Source: Histomonas meleagridis (lineage: Eukaryota; Parabasalia; Tritrichomonadida; Dientamoebidae). From it: a stretch of DNA of 64,000 nucleotides. The notes beneath the pieces were generated by a model. That model made no database searches, was not told the origin of the DNA, and worked only from the letters and a program-made list of their open reading frames with translations. Location: contig WSYJ01000158.1 of assembly GCA_020186115.1 (NCBI GenBank), forward strand, positions 124,001 to 188,000, given 5' to 3'. Each line of letters starts with the position of its first letter. The first letter of the stretch is position 1. The position numbers and the translations under genes are program-made. This document shows positions 40,692-49,377 of the stretch, piece by piece.

Positions 40692-41534
40692 CTAAAAGAA
40701 AAATGGGTTGTAAATGTTGCGAAGTTGTGAAGTTTCTTGTGGATTATTCCTTAAGATTTTCCTTTTCTTTTTAGATTGAATGCCTTCCGTTTGAGTACTA
40801 ATGTCAATTTTCTGCTTATTCGAAGTTTTATGTATTGTTTCTTTTTGCTTTTTTCCAGCAATAGGTTTTGATTGTTCATGAATTGTTTGCTCAATTATTT
40901 GAAAAACCTCTTCACCACCAATACATAATTTTACTTGTTCATTATATAATTTGTCAATTCTTTGAAAGGCTTCTTCACCACCAATACATAATTTTACTTG
41001 TTCATTATAAAACTTACCTTTTTTTTGGAAGATTTCTACACCAAGGCATAATTTTAGATGTTTATTCTCCACAATTTTTTGTTGATTTTCTTCATTCATA
41101 TCATTAGAAAATTTTAATTGTTCACTATTGTTTTGTATCATCTTTTGTTGGTTGGTTTCTCTTTCCACAAGTGGTTTTGTTTGTTCGTTTTTGTCTTGAA
41201 TAATTTTCGTTTGATTTATTTCTCTTTCAATTATAAATTTTGGCTGCTCGTTATTCATTTCTATTTTATGTTGATTATCTTCTTTCACAGCATTCGGAGA
41301 TTTTGTTTCTTCATTATTTAATGAAATTTTTTGCTGATTAGTTTCTTTTCCCAGAAGTAGTTTTATTTGTTCATTATTGTCTTGTACAGTTTTTGGTTTA
41401 TTTTCTTCTTTCGCAATACCAATAAGTTTTGGTTGTTCATTGCTTTCAGAGAATGGTCCGCTTAAACCTTTTGGTGAAGCAGTAATTCTATTTCCAAATT
41501 GGTAATATTCTGGTTGATATCTATATGGAACAGG
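40692..41534 (-). CDS. C-terminal repetitive tail of ankyrin locus 4 (last exon)
   Basis: An open minus-strand frame of about 280 codons with no ATG near its beginning, starting PVPYRYQPEYYQFGNR at 41534. It is rich in Glu, Asn, Gln and Lys and built of degenerate units of 20-25 residues around NNEQxK and NQxKI, with two near-identical copies of YNEQVKLCIGGEE. It ends in a basic segment (SKKKRKILRNN) and TAA. It joins in frame to the last ankyrin module across a 39-base intron-like sequence, so I read it as the final exon of the gene beginning at 43955. The paralogues at loci 3 and 5 instead end in a UBR box. Confidence 0.6.
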   Translation of the reverse strand, partial: PVPYRYQPEYYQFGNRITASPKGLSGPFSESNEQPKLIGIAKEENKPKTVQDNNEQIKLLLGKETNQQKISLNNEETKSPNAVKEDNQHKIEMNNEQPKFIIEREINQTKIIQDKNEQTKPLVERETNQQKMIQNNSEQLKFSNDMNEENQQKIVENKHLKLCLGVEIFQKKGKFYNEQVKLCIGGEEAFQRIDKLYNEQVKLCIGGEEVFQIIEQTIHEQSKPIAGKKQKETIHKTSNKQKIDISTQTEGIQSKKKRKILRNNPQETSQLRNIYNPFFF

Positions 41535-41573
41535 CTAATAAGTTAATAAACTATAAATGATTTTAATAAATAC
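41535..41573 (-). other. Putative 39-nt spliceosomal intron
   Basis: On the minus strand this stretch starts GTATTT and ends ATTAACTTATTAG: a 5' splice site, a TTAAC branch-like motif and a terminal AG. T. vaginalis introns use GTATGT and ACTAACACACAG, which is similar in plan. Removing it joins NDF to PVPYRY in frame (phase 0), bypassing an in-frame stop. It is the only conventional-looking intron I found. Confidence 0.6.
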
Positions 41574-42525
41574 GAAATCATTTAAGAAAATATTTTGTTC
41601 TCTCAATTCATTTATGCGTTGCTCAAGTAATTTCACTATTTCTTCATTACCATTAGCTCTTGCTTTATCAAGTGGTGAATTAAATTATTTAAATAGTTTC
41701 CAAATATTTAATCAAAATTCTTTATATTTTGTAATAATATTATATAAAGCATATAAACAGTTGGAGTAAAAACATTAATTTCCTTTCTTTCAAGAAGCAA
41801 TTTAACAATATCAGCATGATCATTTTCACATGCCCATAAAAGTGCTGTACTAAATATTACAAATAAATTCCAAATTAAATTTAAAAATTCCAAATAATTT
41901 TAATAAATTTTAAGCAAAAAGAAATAATATTCCGATAATTAACATTAATCTCTTTTCTTTCAAGAAGTAATTTAACAATTTCTGTAGCACCGCTTTGAGC
42001 TGCCAAAATAAGTGGTGACCAAAATAAACAAAACAAACGCAAACACTGCATAAAAAACACCGAAATTGAAAAAGATACTCCAATTGAACAAAATAAGCAT
42101 TTGAAGCATTAATATTAATATCTTTATGCTCAAGAAGTAATTTAGCAGCTTCTGTACACCTATTTCTAGCTGCTATCAAAAGGGCTGAAAAAAATATTTT
42201 ATATAATCAAAAATTATATAAAAATTTGAAATAGTTAAAATAAAAGTTAAACGTAAAAAGTAAACATCTTGTGTATTAACATCAATTCCTTTTTCTCCAA
42301 GAAGTAATTTGACTACTTCATAATTATTATATTGTGATGCTAAAATAAGTGCTGTACTCAATAATTTTATAGAATTCTAAATATAATATTGAAACATTAC
42401 ATAAATAAAACAAAATCTATAAATGAAAAATAAATATTTCGATCGTTGATATAAATTTCATTATGTTCAAGAAGTAACTTTACTATTTCTTTATAATTGT
42501 TTATTGATGCAATCATAAGTGCTGA
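41574..42525 (-). other. Six ankyrin modules with 80-nt spacers (locus 4)
   Basis: On the minus strand, modules begin at 42525, 42355, 42188, 42018, 41848 and 41678 and are all free of stops. Spacers, counted from the DUF3447 part onward, are 80 (42526-42605), 80, 77, 80, 80 and 80 bases. One spacer (42019-42098) is much less AT-repetitive, yet is exactly 80 bases. The last module (SPLDKARANGNEEIVKLL) runs to NDF at 41574 and then into the intron-like sequence and tail exon. With an intact N-terminal frame, clean modules and near-constant spacers, this is the best-preserved locus. Confidence 0.75.
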
Positions 42526-42566
42526 ATATAATAATTTAAATAATTTTCATATATTTAATTAAAAAA

Positions 42567-43955
42567 TTATATTAATGAAATAAAATCTATATTAAATAAT
42601 TGAACATCTTTTTTGTTAATATTTTTAATGTTATATCCCGTTTGATCAAGAATATATTTTACAAGTTCAAAATTACCTGATTCTGATGCAAAAATTAAAA
42701 TATCGTTTGGAATTGAATATTTTTGAAGATAATGTTTCACAAGATATAAGTTTCCGATTTTAGCTGCTTCATTGATAATATATTTATCAATTTGCATAAC
42801 TTCTTCTTCCAAAAATGAGAGAATTTCATAATTACCATAATTATTACAAACTACCCATAAATGATTATACTTTTTTGGAAATAATTTTGTAAGAGGAATT
42901 GTATGGTACTTGGCGACACTTCCTCTAAATCCTAGAAAATTCATATCATTATCATATTGTTCATGTTGTATTTTAACATCTTCATCGATTATTTCTAATT
43001 TATTTTCATAAATATATTTGAAAATGTCATTTCTATGAAACATAATTGCTGGTTCATATGCATTATCAAATTTAACATGATTTTGTTCACATAAATGAAC
43101 AATTTCAATGTTTCCTCCTGCAACTGCATATTTACCAGTATTATCTAATTTAGCGTTATTTAATAATAAATATTTAAAACATTTTATCGATCCAAAAAAT
43201 GCAGCATAATCAACCAATGAAACCTTCCATTTGTTAATGAATGAACATGTTTCATATAAAGATGGTTGAATTGCCTGATTATAATCAAAATTAGTTTGTG
43301 AAGATATTTCTTGAAGTTTTTCTACATTATCATTTCGTATTATATTTGAGATTTCTGATACATTAATTCCTTCTGCAATATATTTCTTATGAAGTTCATA
43401 ATCATTAGCTATAAGTTTATCATAATTTTCTTTAAAATATCCACTAAATGAATCGCTATAATAATCTGTTTTATTTTCTTCTTCTGTTTTATAATGTGCA
43501 AAATATTTTGATCGAATTTTATTTGTAATATTTGAATCAATTAATTTCTGCTCAATTAACTGATTAATTAACCACCAAGATTCATGTGAGTTGATTCCTA
43601 ACAAATATTTACTTAAAATATCAATGGTCTTTTCACTGCTATTTATTTCCTCTTCCTTTGTTTGGAGTATTTTTATAAAATTTATGTATAGTAAACCTTT
43701 ATTTTTTTGTGAAATAAATGAAGAATATATTAAATTACATATAATAGAATTTAATGAATATACTGTATTTGAATCTACAAATTTTAGTACTTGCTCTATT
43801 GAGACATCCAAATTTTCTTCTGTTAAATCAAATATGATTTGTTCCAGATCATATAGAACTTGCATATTGGGAGATTTCGCCTTTGCGATGATATCTTTTT
43901 GATCTGATGAATTTCCTGTGCATGCTGATTCTTTTTTATTGTTATTGGAACTCAT
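42567..43955 (-). CDS. DUF3447/ankyrin protein, N-terminal part (locus 4, intact frame)
   Basis: An intact 462-codon frame starting MSSNNNKKESACTG. It has the helical leader (LEQIIFDLTEENLD), ISNIIRNDNVEKLQEISS, SLVDYAAFFGSIKCFKYLLL, GKYAVAGGNIEIVHLCEQNH and an ankyrin-like end NIKNINKKD, then stops 15 codons inside the first spacer. A variable insert (about 330-375) replaces the FG-rich insert of locus 1. TAGCGGTTATGA at 44004-44015 (TAACCGCTA on this strand) is the promoter-type element. Downstream are six ankyrin modules and a repetitive tail. The family is thought to be cytosolic; its partners are unknown. Confidence 0.85.
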   Translation of the reverse strand: MSSNNNKKESACTGNSSDQKDIIAKAKSPNMQVLYDLEQIIFDLTEENLDVSIEQVLKFVDSNTVYSLNSIICNLIYSSFISQKNKGLLYINFIKILQTKEEEINSSEKTIDILSKYLLGINSHESWWLINQLIEQKLIDSNITNKIRSKYFAHYKTEEENKTDYYSDSFSGYFKENYDKLIANDYELHKKYIAEGINVSEISNIIRNDNVEKLQEISSQTNFDYNQAIQPSLYETCSFINKWKVSLVDYAAFFGSIKCFKYLLLNNAKLDNTGKYAVAGGNIEIVHLCEQNHVKFDNAYEPAIMFHRNDIFKYIYENKLEIIDEDVKIQHEQYDNDMNFLGFRGSVAKYHTIPLTKLFPKKYNHLWVVCNNYGNYEILSFLEEEVMQIDKYIINEAAKIGNLYLVKHYLQKYSIPNDILIFASESGNFELVKYILDQTGYNIKNINKKDVQLFNIDFISLI

Positions 43956-44500
43956 TTTTGTATATCGAGATGATTATTTTATTTTTGTCAAGGTGACTTA
44001 ATTTAGCGGTTATGACTATTTCAAAAAATTCGTAACGGAAAAATAAAGTTAAGAATTTGCTTTGAAAAAATAAGGTAGTCAAATGACAAATTTCGATGAT
44101 GCCGAAGCTTGTTCATAAGTGTAATTTAATGGGGACGCAAAGATACAAATGTTAAGGTCGATGTTATTTTTTCATCGAACTCATTATTTTCATAATCAAA
44201 TTTTACTGAATCAATTTTCGTTTCACATAATAAAATCTTCATATTCTTATAATATATTTTAATAAAAAGCAAATAATATAAAAAATGTTTTTGTAAAGAC
44301 ATAAAAAATTAATTGTATGCTGTTATTCTTCGCAATTTTGGAAACTTCTTATTCCAAGTAATATTACTTAGATCTTAAACACTAAAAATATTATAAGAAT
44401 CAAAATAACATAAATTCTCAACAGAAAATAAAAAATCATAATTTTATTTTTAACTTAGTATTTATCAAAACAAATATAAGTATTATATACATGTTTATTA
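43956..44500. other. Intergenic region, promoter of ankyrin locus 4
   Basis: It contains the TAACCGCTA element about 50-60 bases upstream of the locus 4 start. The rest is AT-rich sequence leading to the 3' end of the glycosyltransferase gene. No further gene seen. Confidence 0.45.
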
Positions 44501-45532
44501 TTACTGAGGTTTGCATAATTCAGGATGCTTTAAATTTTCAAAATAAAAATGAACATTATCATCCTTAACAGCAAAAATTTGTTTCGATGTTTTTATAATT
44601 TCATTGATACCGCCTTCAACATGATGATGTAAGAAAACCACATTATTAAGTGGACCATTAAACACACCGCAATGATATAAATTTTTAGGGTATTCTACTT
44701 TAGGACAAGTTTGTATATCACTAAAATTATTTTTTTCTATTCTCTCTAAATCTTCTTGTCGAAATGGATGGCCCAAAAAACTTAAAGATGTTGCATCGAT
44801 CATAGTAATATTTAACTTCTTTAAAAACTCATCATGACAAACATCCTCAGGAAGTTTACAATTAAATATTATATTTTCATATATTGGAAGCATTAATTCT
44901 ACTGCTTTCCGTGAATAAAGATATCCGACTCCGCCTTGAAGAAATCCTAATGTTTTTGGATGTTTAACACAACAACCAAGAACAACTGGTTCTTTTAAAG
45001 GATCATATTCTTCTTCTATTGATTTATAAAATGATTCTAAGCGCTCTAAATTAATTGTATTATCATCAGTACTTCGATGAACCCATCGATAGTTTGTTTC
45101 ATAATAAAAATATGAAAGTCCAAAATATGATTTTCTAAAAATATCAATACTTTTCCGATTGTATTCTCCATGTGGTATAATTTTAGATGCTATTATTGCG
45201 TATTGTTGTGGTACTTTAAGATTTAATATGTCGTCTTTATTCGTTTGAGTTGTCTTATTAACACTACGCCAATCAAGATATATAGCTTTATAACCATGCA
45301 TTTGATTTAAATCATTGACAAAGTAACGAGACATCTCTTTTGGTTTGTTACTTTTTGGCATTGTGATGATGAGAAATAGTATTTTATTTATGTAGCCAGT
45401 TACGTTTTTATGTGTTTTGATTTTTATTGTCGTATATGTAATGTTATAATTCAATTTTAACATAGAATTGAAATTCCAAAGCCCCATTAAAAATAGAATG
45501 AGGTATAACACACGCAGGTAGTGCTTTGGCAT
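44501..45532 (-). CDS. GT31-like glycosyltransferase, type II membrane protein
   Basis: A probable Golgi glycosyltransferase of the Fringe/core-1 synthase group. I start at the ATG at 45532 because it puts a membrane anchor (YLRVLYLILFLMGLW) at the N-terminus, giving 343 residues; the frame is open further to 45742, but that part does not look coding. The catalytic region has YRWVHRSTDDN in the place of the DxD metal site, then LGFLQGGVGYLYSRKAVEL and LPEDVCHDEFLKKL, the GGxGYxxS and ED blocks of GT31. The metal motif is DDN rather than DDD. Acceptor and sugar are unknown. Confidence 0.72.
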   Translation of the reverse strand: MPKHYLRVLYLILFLMGLWNFNSMLKLNYNITYTTIKIKTHKNVTGYINKILFLIITMPKSNKPKEMSRYFVNDLNQMHGYKAIYLDWRSVNKTTQTNKDDILNLKVPQQYAIIASKIIPHGEYNRKSIDIFRKSYFGLSYFYYETNYRWVHRSTDDNTINLERLESFYKSIEEEYDPLKEPVVLGCCVKHPKTLGFLQGGVGYLYSRKAVELMLPIYENIIFNCKLPEDVCHDEFLKKLNITMIDATSLSFLGHPFRQEDLERIEKNNFSDIQTCPKVEYPKNLYHCGVFNGPLNNVVFLHHHVEGGINEIIKTSKQIFAVKDDNVHFYFENLKHPELCKPQ

Positions 45533-46150
45533 TTCTAATTGAATTGGAATTGTTGGTCTGTTTTTCAAAATTATTGTGCAAAAATGGGCCAGTATCACCA
45601 GCCTCTGAATAATTGAAATAAAATTGGCTGAGTTAACAAAAATTAAATTGAATACATTTGAACACTTTACATAAACCCCTATCAAAAAAGGAAAATTTTT
45701 ACGGGCCATCCCGTCACTTTTCAGAAGCCGAAAAAACCACATAAAGATGTTCCAAAAAATTTATTTACTGACCGAAAAGCTTTTTCCAAAAACTATGGGA
45801 TACACCTTGTTAGAAATCAAATGCATTGAATAAATTCCTAATATAGTCCCTATATCTTGATATTAAGCTCGTGTTTTATAGTAATTGAAAGATCTTAGCG
45901 GTTATTTCATTGAAATTTGATTTTTTTTCAGGCAAAATTAACGATAAATTTCAGGCAAAATTCACGATAAATTTCATTTGATTAATTTGGTATTTTTCAT
46001 TCCCAATCGAATGTCATTAAAAATGCTCTTTTTAATTATTGAAGCTTCTAAATGTTATAAACATCTACATAATTATAAAAAATATATTTACGTATTTTAA
46101 ATTTTAATATATTCATTTATCCATATGCTAACGAAACATAAACATTTAAC
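45533..46150. other. Intergenic region with a duplicated regulatory-type sequence
   Basis: It lies between the 5' end of the glycosyltransferase gene and the 3' end of the next minus-strand gene. It contains TAGCGGTTATTT at 45896-45907 and a 23-base tandem duplication just to its right (45926-45971). Weak coding-like frame up to 45742 belongs to the glycosyltransferase reading frame. Confidence 0.45.
45926..45971 (-). repeat. 23-bp tandem duplication with TAACGATA site
   Basis: Two adjacent copies of a 23-base unit that contains TTTCAGGCAAAATT and then AACGATAAA or CACGATAAA; they differ at one base. The first copy contains TAACGATA, identical to a Myb recognition element described in T. vaginalis. 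It lies upstream of the glycosyltransferase gene, so a regulatory role is plausible but unproven. Confidence 0.65.
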
Positions 46151-48226
46151 TTAATCTTCTTTTGTATCCACATCCTCTTCATCCGGCATTGGTTCGAAAT
46201 GGACATCGAATCCTTCTTCTATATTTTTATTTTTATTAGTTTTCAAGCTATTTACAGATGGTTTGAAGCTTGAAATTTTTTCCTCTGGACTTCTGCAGCA
46301 GCAACAACAACATTTGAACCATTTATAGCAACAACTTCTTAATATCAAAGACGACAAGAAGAACAAAACATAACCCACCAAAATCAATGGCAAATATGGC
46401 TTCACGTTATCAAACAATTGTACGTAATGATTAACATCAACGATTTTCTTATTATCGAAATGAAATTCGTTCGACCAAGTTTTACCATCCAATGAAATCG
46501 ATATGAATTCTTCATCTATTTTAAGCGTATATGGAACTTTACACTCAAGTGTTTTACTTTCGATATCTAATGCCTTTGCTTGGATAATGGTAAAATTACC
46601 AAACTTACAAAGTCCAGTGTTTGGAAGATGTTGAAAATCGTTTTTGAACTTTATGATCGCGGAGTTACTAAACATCGACTTCTCGACTGATTCAATAATT
46701 GGGAAATTCGAATCATTGTTTATTTTGTGTTCTTTGTCAGATATAATTTCTGTCGCTTCAGATATCGTATCGTCGTCAAAATCAGATTTCGTTTTACCAT
46801 CATCAATTTCTTCTTTCTTTTTGGTGTTACTCGTTTTATTTTCATCAATAGTTTTGTTCTTTTTATTTTCAGCATCAAATATAAAATCGTCAATGTCGCC
46901 TTTCTTTTTGGTGTCATCTGTTTTTTGTGTTTTATCCTTTTTCTTATCAAACATAAAATCATCAAAATCAAAATCGAAGTCATCTTTCTTTTTCTTATTA
47001 ATTGTTTGATCTTTATTTGTTTTCTCGTCATATATTACATCATCTTTTTTCTTATCTTTATTCGTTTTGTTCTTCTTCATATCGTCAAACATAAAATTAT
47101 CAAAATCAAAATCGAAGTCATCTTTCTTTTTCTTATTAACTGTTTTATCACTATCTATTTTCTTATCATATATTACATCATCTTTTTTCTTATCTTTATT
47201 CGTTTTGTTCTTCTTTATTTCATCAAACATAAAATCACTAAAATCAAAATCGATTTCATCTTTCTTTTTCTTATTAACTGTTTTATCACTATCTATTTTC
47301 TTATCATATATTACATCATCTTTCTTCTTATCTTTATTCGTTTTGTTCTTCTTTATTTCATCAAACATAAAATCATCAAATTTAAAGTCATCTAAGTCAT
47401 CTTTCTTCTTTTTATTCGATTTCTTATCATCGAAAATAAAGTCGTCAAGTTTAAAATCATCGGAATCTTTCTTTTCATTACCTAATTTTTTACCTTTTTT
47501 CTTATTGTTATCAAACATAAAATCATCAAATTCGAAGTCACCTAAATCTCCTTTTTTATCTTTGTCTGCTTTTTGTGTCTTCTTTTCATCCATAAAATCA
47601 TCAAGTTTGAAATCATCAGAATCTTTCTTTAATTTTTTCTTATTGTCATCAAACATAAAATCATCAAATTGAAAATCGTCCGAAAATTCTTTTTTTCTTT
47701 TCGATGTTTTACCTTTGTCAAGATCAAATATAGAATCATCAAATTTAATATCATCTAGATCTTTTTTCTTTTTCTTTTCATTTCCCGCCGTGTCAAACAC
47801 AAAGTCATCGAATTCCAAATTATTTCCTTTCTTCTTTTCATCGTCAAAATTTAAATCATTTTGTTTTTGAGTTCTTTTTGGATTATTAAAATCATTAGGA
47901 AATGGTGGGCCAATATCTTTCTTCTTGTTATAAATGTATGCACCTCCATTTTGTAATAAAGTCAATTTTTTATTAGGAATAATATCTTCCTTTTGAATTG
48001 AGTTTTCTTTTTTTATACCGGAAATTTTTGGCCTCTTTTCGCTTTTATTGGTATTTATTTTGTCTTCAAGTTCTTTCATGATTTCTTTTTGGGAATTAAT
48101 CTCTTCATATTGTTTCTGTGAAATTTTTCCTTCTTTATGGACTTTAAATTCAGTGTTAGCTCTTGTCTCCTCTGTGAGTGAATTTCTTGATAATGGTACT
48201 GCAATACAAAAAAGGAGGAAAAGCAT
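46151..48226 (-). CDS. Type I membrane protein with FDDFMFD repeats and an IPT/TIG-like domain
   Basis: From the ATG at 48226, which sits 5 bases after an ATAACGTTCG-type site, the 691-residue protein opens with a signal peptide (MLFLLFCIAVPLS). The frame reaches 48316, but that adds a second hydrophobic stretch. About 12 copies of a DFxFDDFMFD motif alternate with lysine-rich linkers; part of the array (about 46.95-47.4 kb) repeats every 138 bases. Near residues 530-590 a segment with LCKFGNFTIIQAKALD and ISISLDGKTWSNEFHF resembles an IPT/TIG domain. A transmembrane helix (about 605-628) is followed by CCYKWFKCCCCCC, a likely palmitoylation cluster, and an acidic tail. The function is unknown; surface exposure is inferred. 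Confidence 0.65.
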   Translation of the reverse strand: MLFLLFCIAVPLSRNSLTEETRANTEFKVHKEGKISQKQYEEINSQKEIMKELEDKINTNKSEKRPKISGIKKENSIQKEDIIPNKKLTLLQNGGAYIYNKKKDIGPPFPNDFNNPKRTQKQNDLNFDDEKKKGNNLEFDDFVFDTAGNEKKKKKDLDDIKFDDSIFDLDKGKTSKRKKEFSDDFQFDDFMFDDNKKKLKKDSDDFKLDDFMDEKKTQKADKDKKGDLGDFEFDDFMFDNNKKKGKKLGNEKKDSDDFKLDDFIFDDKKSNKKKKDDLDDFKFDDFMFDEIKKNKTNKDKKKDDVIYDKKIDSDKTVNKKKKDEIDFDFSDFMFDEIKKNKTNKDKKKDDVIYDKKIDSDKTVNKKKKDDFDFDFDNFMFDDMKKNKTNKDKKKDDVIYDEKTNKDQTINKKKKDDFDFDFDDFMFDKKKDKTQKTDDTKKKGDIDDFIFDAENKKNKTIDENKTSNTKKKEEIDDGKTKSDFDDDTISEATEIISDKEHKINNDSNFPIIESVEKSMFSNSAIIKFKNDFQHLPNTGLCKFGNFTIIQAKALDIESKTLECKVPYTLKIDEEFISISLDGKTWSNEFHFDNKKIVDVNHYVQLFDNVKPYLPLILVGYVLFFLSSLILRSCCYKWFKCCCCCCRSPEEKISSFKPSVNSLKTNKNKNIEEGFDVHFEPMPDEEDVDTKED

Positions 48227-48419
48227 AACAATAACGTTCGATTTGCAAATCAGAGTTTTACGACAAAACAATAAAACGACGATACAAAAACCGATACTTA
48301 AACGTTCCTTCCCCAATCATTGGCGCCATTCATTTTCAATACCATTTGCAAGGAAATGTGAGGTGACCATCGAAGTATTCAAAAAGAGGGAAATAGAATG
48401 AATTTTGATCGTTGTTTCA
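48227..48419. promoter_or_regulatory. Divergent promoter, repeat membrane protein / 14-3-3
   Basis: Head-to-head gene starts lie 193 bases apart. ATAACGTTCG at 48231-48240 is next to the minus-strand start and GATCGTTG near 48407 precedes the 14-3-3 ATG by about 5 bases. Both fit the recurring Myb-like element. Confidence 0.45.
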
Positions 48420-49130
48420 ATGGATCAAGAAAGAAAAGATATTTCTTTCATAGCACGGCTATACCATGAAATTTTTAGACAAGATGATGCAATCGAATGC
48501 ATCAATAAGCTTGCGTTTCGTTATCCTGATTTTGATGAATCTGAATTAAACTTGTTTTTTTCAATCTATAAAGATTGTTTTGATTCTCTTCGTCAAACAA
48601 TGAAAACATTAAAACATTCACAGAAAGTTGAATTCAAAGCAAAACATCGTCAAAAATGTATGTTATTACAAACACATTTACAGAAAACATATGAAAAATT
48701 TGTAGATCTGGTCGAAAAATTTTGTGACATTATTGACAACAATCTTTTTAAAGCCGCTACTTCCCCAAGATCAATTGCATTTTTACAGAAAACGAAAGCT
48801 GATGCTTACAGATATCTTTCCGAATGCAGTCCAGCTGATTCTGTTCAACAAAATATCAAAAAATCAAAGGAATTGTACGCTCAAGCAATGGAAACATGCG
48901 AACAATCCCTGCATTCATACGACTCATTATGCATGGAGACTGTTATGAATTTTGCGGTATTCGAGCATCAACATATGCAAGAGAGAGAAAAGGCAATTGA
49001 GCTACTAAAAAATGAAATTGATAAGATCAAACAAATTCCGATTGATGAAATGGATGATGAACAAAGAACAAATATAATGAAAGCTCTAAGCATCATGGAA
49101 ACAAATTACAGTGCTTGGACCGGAAAATAA
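48420..49130 (+). CDS. 14-3-3 protein (divergent)
   Basis: A phosphoserine/threonine-binding adaptor. The 236-residue protein is all helical with the family's order: an opening acidic helix pair, LFFSIYKDCFDSLRQTMKTL where the family has the AYKN helix, AFLQKTKADAYRYLSEC (the KMKGDYHRYL block), ETVMNFAVFEHQHM (the LNFSVFYYE block) and the end MKALSIMETNYSAWTG (the LLRDNLTLWT block). Length is close to the usual ~245. The phosphate-binding RY pair is present in YRYLSE; the first basic residues are shifted, so phosphopeptide binding may differ. The start is the ATG at 48420; upstream is only a TTG. Confidence 0.85.
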   Translation: MDQERKDISFIARLYHEIFRQDDAIECINKLAFRYPDFDESELNLFFSIYKDCFDSLRQTMKTLKHSQKVEFKAKHRQKCMLLQTHLQKTYEKFVDLVEKFCDIIDNNLFKAATSPRSIAFLQKTKADAYRYLSECSPADSVQQNIKKSKELYAQAMETCEQSLHSYDSLCMETVMNFAVFEHQHMQEREKAIELLKNEIDKIKQIPIDEMDDEQRTNIMKALSIMETNYSAWTGK

Positions 49131-49377
49131 TTTTTTTTTTTGTTTCTTGAACGTTTTTTTAATATTATTTCTGATAATAAAAATCGCTCTTACAAAAATA
49201 TTTGTTGATGTTAAGAAGTCGCTAAGAGGCTAGGGAAAGTATAAAATGAGAAATCCACTGGTTTATCAATACTAAAAACATTAAATAACATTATTTACAA
49301 ACTAAATGTTTAGTTTGGCTTTGACAGTTTCCAATTTTAATTCAATAGAAACAGTTATTAACCGTTTATGGCAAGTT

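Noticed and set aside
46727-47672. Overlapping plus-strand frames opposite the FDDFMFD repeats
   Set aside because: Antisense of the Lys/Asp/Phe repeat; Phe/Ile/Leu-rich output is what the complement of Lys/Asn codons gives.
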